Shown: positions 37,976 to 49,380 of the stretch, piece by piece
How positions within the stretch are numbered: the first letter of the stretch is position 1
Layout of the letters: every line of letters starts with the position of its first letter
Origin: Pholiota molesta
Lineage: Eukaryota; Basidiomycota; Agaricomycetes; Agaricales; Strophariaceae
NCBI GenBank assembly: GCA_014925825.1
Contig: JACGCK010000004.1
Coordinates: 496,001 to 560,000, forward strand
DNA length: 64,000 bases
Direction: 5' to 3'
Position numbers and translations under genes: made by a program
The notes under the pieces: model-generated
Told to the model about the DNA's origin: nothing
The model's input: only the letters and a program-made list of their open reading frames with translations
Databases searched by the model: none

Positions 37976-39200
37976 TTAGTTGCCTACCCCTTCCAGATCG
38001 AAATCAGTTGCTCTTGTACCAACATATTCTGTTTCTTTATATATCCAACGAGGTTGTCCGTATACTTCATGGTGAAAGCTGGCCACCGAGAAAGGGTTTG
38101 GCCAAAAGATGACGTAGCATAGCAGTGCACAAACAATGCCGATGAAGCTACCAGCAATAACATCTTCTTTGTGATGACGCTAAATCAATTTCATGGAGTA
38201 AGTTACCCAATTTAAACAGAGAAAAAAAAGACCACAAACATGGTCTTGCAAACGGGTGATGGCGACATGGGTGGCCCAGAACAAAGGAAGAATGGTAACA
38301 AAAAACGCTACCATGCGACTTGATCTGAAATTGCGCGGGGATTTTGGGACACTAAAGCACCATGCTGCTGTCTGGCCAGCTATTATAAGTGATAAAAAGA
38401 CCATGCCAGAAAAGGCCGTTGAAGAATGTCCGGACGGAAACGACTTTCGACCATTGCTAATGGCTGAAGAAGTTCTAATTGTAAAATTATCATTAGAAAC
38501 TGGCGGAGGAGGATATCATATTTAAAGAGCTCGTACGCACCCAGTACAATGCCCTAATACCTTGTCCCATTGACATCTAGAGAGAAAATCGGGCCTCAAT
38601 CGACCTAGAAGACAATGTCAGAAATAATTCTAGCTTTGTAAGATTATCAAGACTAGCCAACACTGTGTTTTAACACTTCTGTAATGAGTTCGGCCAAACC
38701 TCTATGCAATTCTATAAGCATTCTGAGCATTACTCGCAAGTTAGAAACTTGCATACCGTGTAGCAAAGATTCCTATGGCGCCATGATGGATTATCATAAG
38801 TGAATGTTGCAATAATCCAACGATGGAAACGAAGACCAGAGGTCCGAAGAGTGCTGTCGTATTATTGAAAAAAGCAGACACTCTATACATGCATTAATTT
38901 GATCATAATTCATTGATTGTGAGCTATGTCACTCACTGGTCTTCTCCCTGAGGAAAGCTGATGGTTGGATCATTGATATCGACGCGGCGCTCGTAGACTG
39001 GAGAAGCTTTGACTGCTCCTGTTAATAACCACAGAATAGTGACTATTGCCCTATAAAGTTGACAGAGCCAGTTAGAAAAATGCTGATGTTATGTGTTGAC
39101 GGGTAGAAGATGCGTACCAATCGGCAATATATGACCTGTCGAACCATTCGAAAGAATCAGCGCCGAAGTAGCGGTCAATGTGGCTCTTGAGCTGCGACAT
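37976..39200 (-). CDS. PAP2-type lipid phosphate phosphatase (Dpp1/Lpp1-like)
   Basis: Seven exons, 39200-39118, 39050-38937, 38882-38757, 38722-38658, 38604-38541, 38474-38240 and 38179-37976, total 296 residues. All three phosphatase motifs are present: K-x6-RP (KHSVGRLRP), PSGH (SFPSGHSS) and a motif 3 of the form R-x2-D-x-RHH-x3-D (TRLQDHRHHKED). Six hydrophobic spans are likely. Family role: dephosphorylation of diacylglycerol pyrophosphate, phosphatidate or related lipids at the vacuole or Golgi. Motif 1 has correct spacing only if intron 4 uses a GC donor (GCTAGT at 38657); a GT donor six bases upstream shortens it. It is head-to-head with DNMT5 (202 bases between starts). Confidence 0.87.
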
Positions 39201-39402
39201 GATAGTCAGCGAAAGGGTGAGGTTGTGAGAGTCCACTCATAATGTGCTTATCATTGTTGCCAAATTGAAAGGGAACTATTTTTGATTGATTTTTGATGAG
39301 CCGAACATTGACTAATTCAACATGATGTGACCAAATGTGACTGTTCGCGTTTAGTGTCACATATTTCCTAATTTGTCATCCTGTTTGTCTCCTTCACTCA
39401 AG

Positions 39403-42400
39403 ATGGCCAAAGAAAAGGGGACGAAAGCGCGTCCGCAAGGCCAACAAACCCTCAAGGCTTTCTTTGGGGGCTCTACCAAAAAGACAGAAAAGGTTCAGAA
39501 CGTCGAAGAAACCGATGCAGAAACCGGCGCAGAGACCACAAATGAAACCCAAGCAGAAGACGAGATTGAGGATGATGCGGATGCGGCTCAAGACTCAGAC
39601 GTAGACATGGACGCGTCGAACGAGACGAGCAAAAAAGCTGCGAAGTCGTCTGCTCCTGACGCCTCTGGCCTTCCTCCTATCAGCGATATACCCGCCATTT
39701 TTGACGACCTCGTCAGCCATATACCCGGAATCAAGGACGTAGCGGAACACGTAGCGGGTCGAAAACTACGTGTCGCAACTATGTGTTCTGGGACAGAATC
39801 GCCGTTGCTCGCCCTTGAACTAATCCAGAAATCGATTCTCGAGCAACACGGCGTCACCTTTGAAACAGAGCACGTCTTCTCTTGCGAAATCGAGCCTTTC
39901 AAGCAGGCATACATTGAGCGCAACTTCCACCCTCCTCTTCTGTTTCGGGACGTCTGTGAGTTGGGGGATTTAGAAGCGTGCGTCATCATTTCGATTGTAT
40001 CGATAATTTTCCTGATCTGAGCTTTCGCTTGTTTAGCCATACTGCGTATGGATCGCTGGCACCAGTTCCGGGTGATGTCGATCTTTTGATCGCAGGCACT
40101 TCTTGTGTCGATTATTCAAATCTCAATACCCAGAAACAAGACATAGATGCGAACGGAGAATCTGGTCGGACTTTTCGAGGCATGATGTCCTGGGTCACGA
40201 CTCATCGGCCGCCACTGGTTATTCTTGAAAATGTTTGCTCGGCTCCTTGGGATAGGGTGAAAGAGTATTTCGAGCAAAATGGCTATAGCGCCGAGTTCTG
40301 TCGCGTGGATACCAAATCCTACTATATTCCTCACACCAGAACTAGAGTTTACCTTGTCGCAGTAAACAAGAAGGGTTCGAGCATACCCAAAACTTGGAAG
40401 GGGTGGGTAACTTCAGATCTGAAGCGCCCAGCATCTTCGACTTTAGATGCCTTCCTGTTGCCATCTGATGATCCGCGCATCCATCAAGCGCGTCAGAAAC
40501 TTGTGCAAGAGAGTTACAATGCTCTTGATAGAAGGACGGGCAGAACCGACTGGGGTCGATGCGAGTCTCGACACCAGAGGGCCCGCCTTGAAGAAGCCCT
40601 CGGATCCAAGAGGCCTCTCACGAGTTGGGACGAAGGCGAGCCCATTGCTGATTCGTAATGTTTCTGCTTTTCTTATGTTCCTTCAGGTGGTTATTGTAAG
40701 CTCCCCGACTTCGCATGGAATGATTGGGGCGTGGGCCAAGTCGAACGGGTCTGGGATTTGATGGATATAAGCCTATTGCGATCGGCCACGAAAGGTGTAG
40801 ATCCGTCGTATAAAACGTAAGTCTTTCGCTTTCTATCTATCTTCGTTTTCTTGATTTCCGACTGGTTGTAGGCAAGTTTGGAATCTTTCGCAAAATGTCG
40901 ATCGAACCATTGGCTCAAACAAGGTCGGCATATGTCCTTGCCTCACGCCATCAATGATACCGTACATCACCAATCGTGGTGGTCCCATGGTCGGCCTCGA
41001 AGCGTTATCCATGCAAGGTCTTCCTGTCGACAAGTTGCTTCTTACTCGCGAAACGGAAGATAACCTGGCAGACTTAGCTGGCAATGCCATGTCGACCACG
41101 GTTGTTGGCGCCTGCATTTTGGCGGCGCTGGTCTCGGGAAAGAAGCTGCTGAAAGCCGGAAACGATTCGCAAACATACGAGTCGAAACATGACGACGGCG
41201 ACGACACGGAGAGTCATTCTATGGAGGTCGACGCCAGCCCTATCGTAAAAGTTCTCGGAAGTCAAAGTCAAATTGTCGGTGAAGAGCAACTAGTGCAAAA
41301 GCCCCTCGATCTCTCCATTACCCACACGTGTTCGTTCTCGGACTTACTTCTCGAAGCCGAGAAGAGTCGACGTCTTTGCTCGTGCGAGGGACGCATAGAC
41401 ATGACAACGCGCCCTCTTTTCCACTGTCAGGATTGCGGAAACACCTTCTGCAAGAAATGCGGTGGTCGACCAGAACATAATCCAGAACCAATCGACCTTG
41501 TTCAGTCCCCTCGTGTTCCGCCTTTTGATTTTGCGAAAACCCTCAAATTGACGCTGCCAATGTGCATTTCCCTCACCGATGTTAACCAGAGCCTTTTAGA
41601 CGGCCTGCGCCAGAAGGAAAGCCTCAAAATTCCTGACTCGCGTTGGAAGTCATGGTCCGCAGCCGTTTTGCGCGCCGCGAGCTCGGAGCTTCGCTTCGTC
41701 GAATTGAAGAGACAGGAAATATGGAGCGCCGTATATCAGTCTCCTTTGGGGACTCTCGAACTTTCCCTCCACACAAAGCAACCAGAGTGGCGTCTTTATG
41801 CTATGCCCGAGGCGCATGAACCGGCCAACGCTGAGATTCGCCAAATACTTGAATTTCCCGTAGGACGCTTTGCTTGCGATGGCGATCTACTGAAAGGGAG
41901 CTGGCAATTTGCTCTTCCATGTGCATCATCAATATCGGTCAAGGTTCAAGGAATGGGCGATCTGGTACCTTGTTGGGAATCACGCTTGGGCCTCATTGGG
42001 GTCCACGAGGAATTCAAGAACAAAATGGTTTATTCCAAGGTTAAAGTATCTGTTGGTCCCACCGATATAGGAAGATTGGATCGCGATATCTCTGGGATCT
42101 ATGAACTCCTCGAGAAATGTGGAACGGCTAACGGGGCGTTGCACAAGAAGGTCGAAATCGAAGATACCAACCTTCCTCCTCTCTTCATGCTCTTTGATCC
42201 TCATCGAACCAACGATGCTGAAGATTGTTTTGTATTTTCCATCAGCACTCGCCGACTTGAGTACAAGGAGTGTCGGCCCATCGTTTGCAAACTTGACCCT
42301 AGTTGGCGACAATCATCCAAAGAAGCCGAAGAGATTGTGTCGTGCCATCTCCCATTCAAATGGGCGGTTGCTGATGTCGTAAAGCTGACAGTAAGAGCAT

Positions 42401-45400
42401 TCGTTCTCTTGGTTATGCGTTATTCAACCATTTATTTATATAGCCGTCCATTAAACAAAATGCCGAGTTCGGAATACCCGAAAAAGCTCTCGATATCAAA
42501 GCAACCCAAGATGCTTGTCAGGACGCCCATGCCCTTCTGACTTGCCATGTTTCTTTGCGAGGCCAAGCTGGACCAGAGTGGCCACAAGGGAAGTGGGCCG
42601 ACGTCGACAAAATCCACGAACGAGGTACCTTTAAATCACTCGCGTGGCTGTTAGAACGTATTCGGCACGTCGACGACAACGTGCGATCGTGGCAGCAAAT
42701 CGAGGAGCTTGAGGACCATTCCAATTGTGAACGGTGTGCCCCTACAGCACCCCAACTACGGTGGATACAAGTCAAGGGTAAGACTGTACCTGTCGAAGAC
42801 TCTATTCAAGCTGGCGAATACGAGCGACGACTGAAAAGCCGGCCTAGCCCCTTTGTGACGCAATTGAAGCTGGATGAGAACGGTGTAGGGTCCGTCAGAG
42901 TGGCCATCAATGTCCCGTCACTGCTGCATCGTGCAGCCTCTCGTTTGCCAACGAAGAAACACACTGGAAAGCTATTGCTTTCTTGGCGCCTCGATACTAG
43001 CTTCACCCCCGCGGCTATCCTCCAACTCCCCAAATTTACCATCATGAGTAACAAGCTTGACAAGGAACATGCGCAACCCCCGCACTTCGAGATCCCTCTA
43101 CGAAAAGAGCAATTGAGATCGCTCGAATGGATGATCCGTCAAGAATCGTCCGAGGCGCCTCCTTTCGTCGAGGAAGAAATTTCCGAAGCGATCCTTGATC
43201 CTCTTGGATGGCGGGCGGAAGGTAGAGCCCAACGCCCGATGCATATTCGAGGAGGCGTCCTTGCAGACCAAGTTGGTTATGGGAAAACCGCTATCACCTT
43301 AGGTTTAATTGACTGCACTGCGAAGAGCGTGGCGAAGGACTTCAAGAAACAAAGTCAGATCCCGGGCAAGATCCACGTTAAGGGTACTCTCATCATCGTT
43401 CCTCCTCATCTAACGAGGCAGTGGGGTTCCGAGGTGAAGAAATTCACGGGTAATCATTTCAAGGTGCACATCATTTCGACCGCGTCAGACCTCAACCGCA
43501 CCAAGATCGAGGATGTCCAGGACGCTGACATGATCGTCGTCGCGTCTAATATCTTCAAAAGTGGTGTATACCTCGATAATCTTCAGCTTCTCGGAGGTGC
43601 AGGAGAACTCCCATCAAAGGATGGTCGTCATTTCAACGCACAGTTGGAGAAGACGTTGGGCGCTCTCAAAAAGCAAGTCGACCTTTTGCAAGAAAAAGGA
43701 TCCTTGGCAGTGTTGAGCGAAATCAAGGCCGCTCAAAAGAGACGTAGGCGTCTGATACTCTGACTGTAGACGATCACTAACAATCTATAGTCGAAGAAGA
43801 GGTTGCCGCTGCCGCTGCTCTGGTGGCATCGAAAAGGCTGAAAGGAAAGTCATATCGTGAGAAGGCAGAAGCAGAAGAGAAACGCAAGGCAACAGCTGAG
43901 AAACCCGTGGACAAGGCTAAGGCACAAAAGCCCAAGGTAGAAAACCGACAGCGAAACCGAAAGAGACAGTCGACACCAAATCAACCGCGAAAGCCACTCC
44001 CTCGGGTCTCATCATGGAGGTCTTGCTCCCTGCGCCCACCAGGACTGTATCGCTCAAAAGCGGTCCCAGCTCTTCGGCGTCTTCACCCGCTCCGGAGGCA
44101 GATATTACAGATTCAGAGGAAGGCCCAACGCGCAAGCGGAAGCGACGCGCTGCAGCGACGAAAGCATCTATCGTCGTTATTGACAGTGACGACGACGATG
44201 CTGTAGTTAGTGAAGCCGCTAGCAAAGCGTCCTCAAGCAAACATTCCAGAGCTTCGACTACCATCTCGAAGAAACGCCGCATCATGAAGCGCGGGTCGCC
44301 TTCTTCTGATTATCATGGTAGCTCATCTGAGGACGAGAAATTCAACGATGACAATTCCGACGTTTCGATGGCTTCAGACGTTGAAGACGACGATTCCAGC
44401 CCCAAGGACAAGAAGAAAGGCAAAGGAAAGGCAAAAGCAATACCCAAGCCAAAAGGAAAGACTTCTGGTAAGGCCGCGAAGGCCGGACGGACACAGATGA
44501 CACCGGCGCTGAGGATGCTATGGACGTGGACTCGGAGCCAGGCAAAAGGCGACCAAGAAGAAGGCAGTAAACGCAAGGCCCCAGAGGATCGTCCCGTTAA
44601 GAAAACGAAACGTGCTGATAGCGATCCTTGGAAACTCGGATCAAGAGCTGTGCAAAGCGACTGGATGCTCATGCAAGCACCACCCTTTGAAATGTTCCAT
44701 TTCGCTCGTGTGGTCGTCGACGAGTACACCTACCTCGATGGCAAGATACACGCCCTCATCACCAATCTGACGGCAGAACGACAATGGGTGCTCTCTGGAA
44801 CGCCCCCCATTCATGACTTCGGCGCGTTGAAGACCATCGCCGCCTTCCTGAATATTCATCTCGGTGTTGACGATGATGGTGAAGGTCAGTCAGCTGAAGT
44901 TAAGAAGCGTAAGAGAGAACAGACAGGTAATTTCTCATTCATCATCAACTTATTTCGATTTGGATAACTTTGGTCCTGCTAGCTGTTGAACGATTCCACT
45001 CCTTCCGTGAGGTTCATACCTTGCAGTGGCATGCTCATCGCCATAGCATTGGCCAAGCTTTCCTCAATCAATTCGTGCGCCAGGTATGTTGGATTTTCTT
45101 CATTGCGATTCTCTAACTCATGCGTCGATTGTAGAATATTGCGGAAATTGACGAGATACCGTGGAATGCAAAGGTTGAGGAAATTGTTCTTCCAGCGGCG
45201 GAGCGCGCCATTTATCTGGAACTCGAGCATTACCTGCGCTCGCTCGACATGACGATCAAGCGTGGAAAGAAGACCGAGAGTGACAGAGAAAGGCGTCTAA
45301 ACAAAGCATTGGGCGACAGCAAGTACGTTGGGTTGACAGTCACGGCGTACATGATTTTGCCGCTGACAAGATATGATTTTCTTAGGTCTGCAGAGGAAGC

Positions 45401-46614
45401 ATTGCTCAAACGATGCTCTCATTTCGACCTTGAGACCTCCAATGAGAATGCGATGAAGGCCTGCGATGTGATCGTTCGAGAGCGACAAAATCAACTCGAC
45501 GAATGCAAGAAAGAGCTCTTGAAGGCCATCAAAGATGGGTTGAAGCGAGAAAAGGAGCTTGGCAACGTTGGTCAAGAGTCTATGTTCATCGAATACGTCA
45601 GGGTCACGCGGACGGAAGGTGTCGACGACAAGGATTCTACCGACATGGTCGTCGCTCTCCTCGACGAGGCAGGGGTTGGAGTGCCCAAGGCCAAGACCAA
45701 GCCGCAGGACGTTCAGCTCTCCGAGAAACTTAAGGCTCGTGTATGGGAGCATCGTGAAAAGACCCACGAGATTAGGCGTATCACCAAGGAGCTCGTGGGT
45801 CGCGTTCGATCTTTGCGCTACTTCAGCGTGGTTCGTGACTTGCAAAAGCAAACGGACACTCCGCTCAGCGTTTCGTGCCCAAGCTGCAACCGCTCCGATA
45901 TCCCGATTGACGAAGTCGCCGTACTTTCGTCCTGTGGCCACATGGGTTGTTTGCCGTGTGTCAAGGCTTGCGCGGAGAAAGAGGAATGCGTCTACGCCTC
46001 TTTGGGTCATTGTAAATCTGCGGCTCGCGTACTCAACGTCGTCAAAGCGGACACCTTAGGAGTCGATGATGAGGAGCGCCATGGGAAAGGACGTCATTTC
46101 GGTCTGAAGCTCGAAAAGGTGGTAAGCTTGATCAAGTAAGTGCTAATTGTCTATTTACGAACAAATAAGCTGATGATATGATGTTTTTAGCAAACGTCTT
46201 CCAAAAGACGAACGTGTGCTCGTCTTTGTGCAATTCCCCGATTTGATGAAGAAGGTGACTGAGGCTTTCGATGCCCACAAAATAAAATATCTCGAAATCA
46301 AGGGCTCGGCATCGGCGAAGAGTAAAGCACTGGAACAGTTCCAAAACAATAGTAAGGAAAGGGTCCTTTTGCTAAATGTCATGGATGAAAGTGCTAGCGG
46401 TGCCAACTTGACATCGGCGAACCACGCGATCTTCCTATCCCCACTTCTGGCCCCTTCACAAGAGATTTACACTGCTTGTGAGACCCAGGCTGTCGGTAGG
46501 CTGGTGCGGTATGGGCAGACGAAGCACGTCACTGTTTGGAGGTTCTTGACTAAAGATACGATCGATGAGGAAATTTATGAGCAGAGGAAGATGGCTCTAG
46601 CCCATGCTGTGTAG
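39403..46614 (+). CDS. DNMT5: DNMT5-type DNA methyltransferase with RING and SNF2 ATPase
   Basis: Ten exons: 39403-39977, 40037-40635, 40687-40816, 40872-42390, 42444-43743, 43791-44926, 44983-45083, 45135-45322, 45386-46135 and 46191-46614, about 2,240 residues. Cytosine methyltransferase motifs: I (VATMCSGTESPLLAL), IV with the catalytic Cys (AGTSCVDYSNLN), VI (ILENVCSAPW), VIII (HTRTRVYLVAV) and X (GNAMSTTVVGA). A cysteine-rich patch follows near 41375-41470. The ATPase has Walker A (ADQVGYGKTA), Walker B (VVVDEYTYLD), motif III (LSGTPP), a RING (CPSCNRSDI, then SCGHMGCLPC) in the insert, and motif VI (QAVGRLVRYGQ). In Cryptococcus, DNMT5 is an ATP-dependent maintenance methyltransferase for CG sites. 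No chromodomain is seen. Four one-base losses (near 43942, 44487, 44542 and 44575) break exon 6. Intron 2 appears to use a GC donor. Confidence 0.92.
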
Positions 46615-46806
46615 AGATTTATGTCGGACAGTTTATTTCTTGGATTGTTTTGCTTTAGCTTTCGATATCATGTTATCTGTTTTTGAACGTACACATACTG
46701 TTATAATCGTACAAGTCGCTTATCACTCGTATCTCATTCCCATTGTGAGAGTCCGGGCTAAAACGTGGAGAGATGAAGTGCAGCATATATTGCGTGATAT
46801 GTTGCA
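46282..46806 (+). repeat. source copy of a duplicated segment (DNMT5 3' end and flank)
   Basis: This segment covers the last third of the final DNMT5 exon and about 190 bases of 3' flank. It recurs as a diverged direct copy at 47708-48248, some 1.43 kb downstream. Similarity starts at ATAAAATATCTCG and ends at GTTGC in both. Confidence 0.9.
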
Positions 46807-47707
46807 GGGATCCAGTACTACAGAAGCAGTCCAATGATCAATGATAGGTTCTTAAGTGTCTGGTGGGCTACTAGTACTACATCTTATAGGGAATACATTT
46901 CATGAGGTCTTGTGTAGATATGTTGTGCCGTATATGTGAGGCGTGCTATTCAAAGCGAAGTGAATTTGAGATCTTGGGAGTTGTATTGCCCGCAATGCGG
47001 TTGAAATCTACATCCATCTCGGACAAGTACAGGACCAGCAACGGAGAGAGAATTGGGAAACCCTTTGACTGGTCCCAGCTTCAAAGATTGGACTTTCACG
47101 GCTGTCTTCCGTGAGGCTCGATCCGGGGGCTCCACCGAAAAATCCGAGGCTCCAACCTGTTCATGGCTTCAAGCAAAAAGACTGTGCAGATTTCCGTATT
47201 AGAAATTCGAACAAGCTGACCGACAGAGCCACGAGTACGCGGCTATCAAGCAGATAGAAGGGTTTGTCACCGGCAATTTTTTTTTGGTTCGAGGTTTCAA
47301 GATTGTAGGCAGGATGAAGCGCCCGGACACTGTGAACGAAGTCTCCGGTAATCTTTGGTATGTCCGCCAAACTAGATTTATGGTTGGGTCATCCGCGGAA
47401 TCCATCGCTCGGAGCCCAAGAGCTGGTATGAGACTGATATTTTTGGTTCGCCCAGTAACCCATGCTCGATGAAGTCGACGCTCTCGCCATCATTCTTCAA
47501 TCCATTGACGTCGCCGATGCACAACCAGATCCGCCCACCGCAACGGAGAAGAATGGCGATAGGATCTTGAACGAATAGCAGAAGACAGGGGCTGATAGCA
47601 CTGTTGTCGACGTTATGACTCTTCGATGAACAGGCGCTAAAGTGGCGCTCAATTTCTTTCGGTTGAGCTGGTCGCTGCTCGTGCTCGATACTTGGTGCAT
47701 AAACAAT
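46807..47707. other. unique spacer between the two DNMT5 3' copies
   Basis: About 900 bases with no recognised gene. A 39-codon open frame starts at the ATG at 47461 (MLDEVDALAIILQSIDV) and stops near 47580; it could be another gene fragment. If the duplication was a single event, this spacer was inserted or was part of the duplicated block and has decayed. Confidence 0.4.
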
Positions 47708-48053
47708 ATAAAATATCTCGAAATCAAGGGCTCGGCGTCGGCGAAGAGCAAAAGCAGTGGAAAAGTTTCAAAACAATAGCAAGGAACGGGTCCTGTTGCT
47801 AAACGTCATGGATGAGAGTGTGAGCGGTGCCAACTTGACATCAGCGAGCCACGCGATCTTCCTATCCCCACTTCTGGCTCCTTCACAAGAGATCTACAAG
47901 GTCTGTGAGACCCAGGCTGTCGGTAGGTTGGCGCGGTAGGTTGGCGCGGTATGGGCAGACGAAACACGTCATTGTTTGGAGGTTCTTGACCGAAGACACA
48001 ATCGAGGAGGAAATTTAAGAGTAGAGGAAGATGGCTCCAGCCCATGCTGTGTA
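47708..48053 (+). pseudogene. truncated DNMT5 C-terminal pseudogene
   Basis: Copy of the DNMT5 helicase C-terminal end (VLLLNVMDESVSGANL, QAVGRL) without any 5' part. It is clearly dead: a one-base insertion at the AAAAGCAG site shifts the frame, a 13-base tandem duplication (TAGGTTGGCGCGG twice, 47937-47962) interrupts the GRL-RYGQ motif, and stop codons replace Tyr and Glu codons near the end (AAATTTAAGAGTAG). The native stop position corresponds to TAG at 48051-48053. Confidence 0.9.
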
Positions 48054-48248
48054 GAAATTTATGTCGGACAATTTATTTCTTGAATTGTTTTGCTTTAGCT
48101 TTCGGTATCATGTTATCTGTTTTCGGACGTACACATACTATTATAATCGTACAAGTCGTTTATCACTCGTATCTCATTCCCATTGTGAGAGTCCGGACTA
48201 AAACGTGGAGAGATGAAGTGCAGCATATATCGCGTGGTATGATGTTGC
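47708..48248 (+). repeat. diverged direct copy of the DNMT5 3' end and flank
   Basis: Second copy of 46282-46806, in the same orientation. In the non-coding part most differences are transitions in both directions (for example GCGTGAT versus GCGTGGT, CTTGGATT versus CTTGAATT). The copy runs to within about 22 bases of the CRIPT stop, so it forms the 3' flank of that convergent gene. Confidence 0.9.
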
Positions 48249-48269
48249 CAACCCATGAGATGTGCATGG

Positions 48270-48728
48270 TTACTTGCTCGACATCACATAACCAGATGTG
48301 TCCAAGATCTGCTTGCCGCATATTGAACACAGGCCTTTCTTGTATGCACAACCTAGGACGATAGCTTAAATGTTGCGCCAGAACCAGTTCACAGATCGAC
48401 ATACCATGACAATACTTGGCTTTGTTCTGGGTGACGGGTTGCTTGCAGTCTTTACACTTCCCCTGATACGGCTTTTGTGAACGTCGGTTAGGTACAGTGA
48501 TTGCGTCAAAGAAGACAGTGACTTGCCTGGAAACGATTTTTGGAGCTCCCGGGACGAGATAAAAGCTTGTTCTCGCCGACTTTCCTCGAGCCTTCCTTGA
48601 TGCTTGTTGAACTTGAGGTGAAAGGGTCAGGAGCGGCGACTTTAGATAGTTTCTATGGATATGATGAGTCTAGGTGGCTGTGGGCAAAGAACAAAAGGAC
48701 GGACTGATTCGCATTTCTTGCACACCAT
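48270..48728 (-). CDS. CRIPT: CRIPT homologue (cysteine-rich zinc protein)
   Basis: Four exons, 48728-48705, 48652-48527, 48471-48405 and 48352-48270, encode 99 residues. It begins MVCKKCESKLSKVAAPDPF and carries the paired CxxC motifs of CRIPT: VCKKC, KCKDC and CHGCAYKKG with CSICG near the end. Length and order match the family. In animals CRIPT was first found as a PDZ-binding protein and is also a component of the minor-type spliceosome; the fungal role is unclear. Intron 2 (48526-48472, 55 bases) has a textbook GC donor (CAG/GCAAGT). The gene lies directly behind the decayed DNMT5 copy, convergent with it. Confidence 0.9.
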
Positions 48729-49337
48729 GATGAGTCGGAGCGGAGTAGGGCGCCTAACGGACGAGTGGAAACCAAAGGTGACCCGATCGCTGACTAAGCG
48801 AGTCGTCGATCTGGTTGATCTGGGTCCTGCCAAACGGAGAGGATGCGTTCGTTCTCGTTGCGTCCTATAACAATCAAATATTCCTCTATTCTTCACTCTT
48901 ATCCCCCTAACACACCTCTCCCGCCCCTTGGGTCGCTCTTGCCTGATGGGTATTCTACTACTTGGGCAGCTCTTTCCCCGCCGTCTGGCTCTTATTGTTG
49001 AATCTATCGCGCTTCTCTCGCCCACCCGACGTAACATTCCCCTCATCACTGAACTCTCTACTCGAGAGCGCAAACTCAAATCCGTTGACATGGCACCGTT
49101 TACAAGAATATGTGAGACGCGACGTTCCGTTACAAAAGACTCTGGCCACACACAATATGCTTCACCTGCCGACGACGCGCTTTCCAACCGTTTCCTGGTG
49201 TTTCAATCGCGATGAAGATAATACGAACTCTGTCAATCTGGTTTAACAAAGATGTGCTCCGCCCACTGGCTGGCTCAGCAACCGTTTTTTTTTCTCCTTT
49301 TTCTTCTTTTTTTTTCTCCGTTGACGAGCGGAACGGG
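48729..49337. other. intergenic, pyrimidine-rich promoter region
   Basis: Divergent region between CRIPT and the F-box-like gene. The stretch 49284-49318 is nearly pure T/C, a common feature of highly used fungal promoters. Open frames across it on both strands are unsupported. Confidence 0.45.
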
Positions 49338-49344
49338 TATAAAA
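49338..49344 (+). promoter_or_regulatory. TATA box of the F-box-like gene
   Basis: TATAAAA ends 36 bases before the ATG at 49381, directly after a long T/C tract. The short spacing implies a very short leader. Inferred from sequence only. Confidence 0.45.
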
Positions 49345-49380
49345 TGTTCGAGGACGAAAGGCTGAGGACATCAATTCAAG

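Noticed and set aside
45297..46010. 237-codon open frame on the minus strand
   Set aside because: It lies antisense to conserved DNMT5 exons (including the RING) and shows no domain; codon bias of the sense gene explains it.
46282..48248. Duplication interpreted as a mobile element with direct terminal repeats
   Set aside because: The repeated units are DNMT5 coding and flank sequence, not LTRs, and the spacer has no transposition gene or target-site duplication.
48642..49187. 181-codon minus-strand open frame
   Set aside because: Its 3' part coincides with CRIPT exon 1 and reads through its intron; the rest is promoter sequence without protein-like composition.
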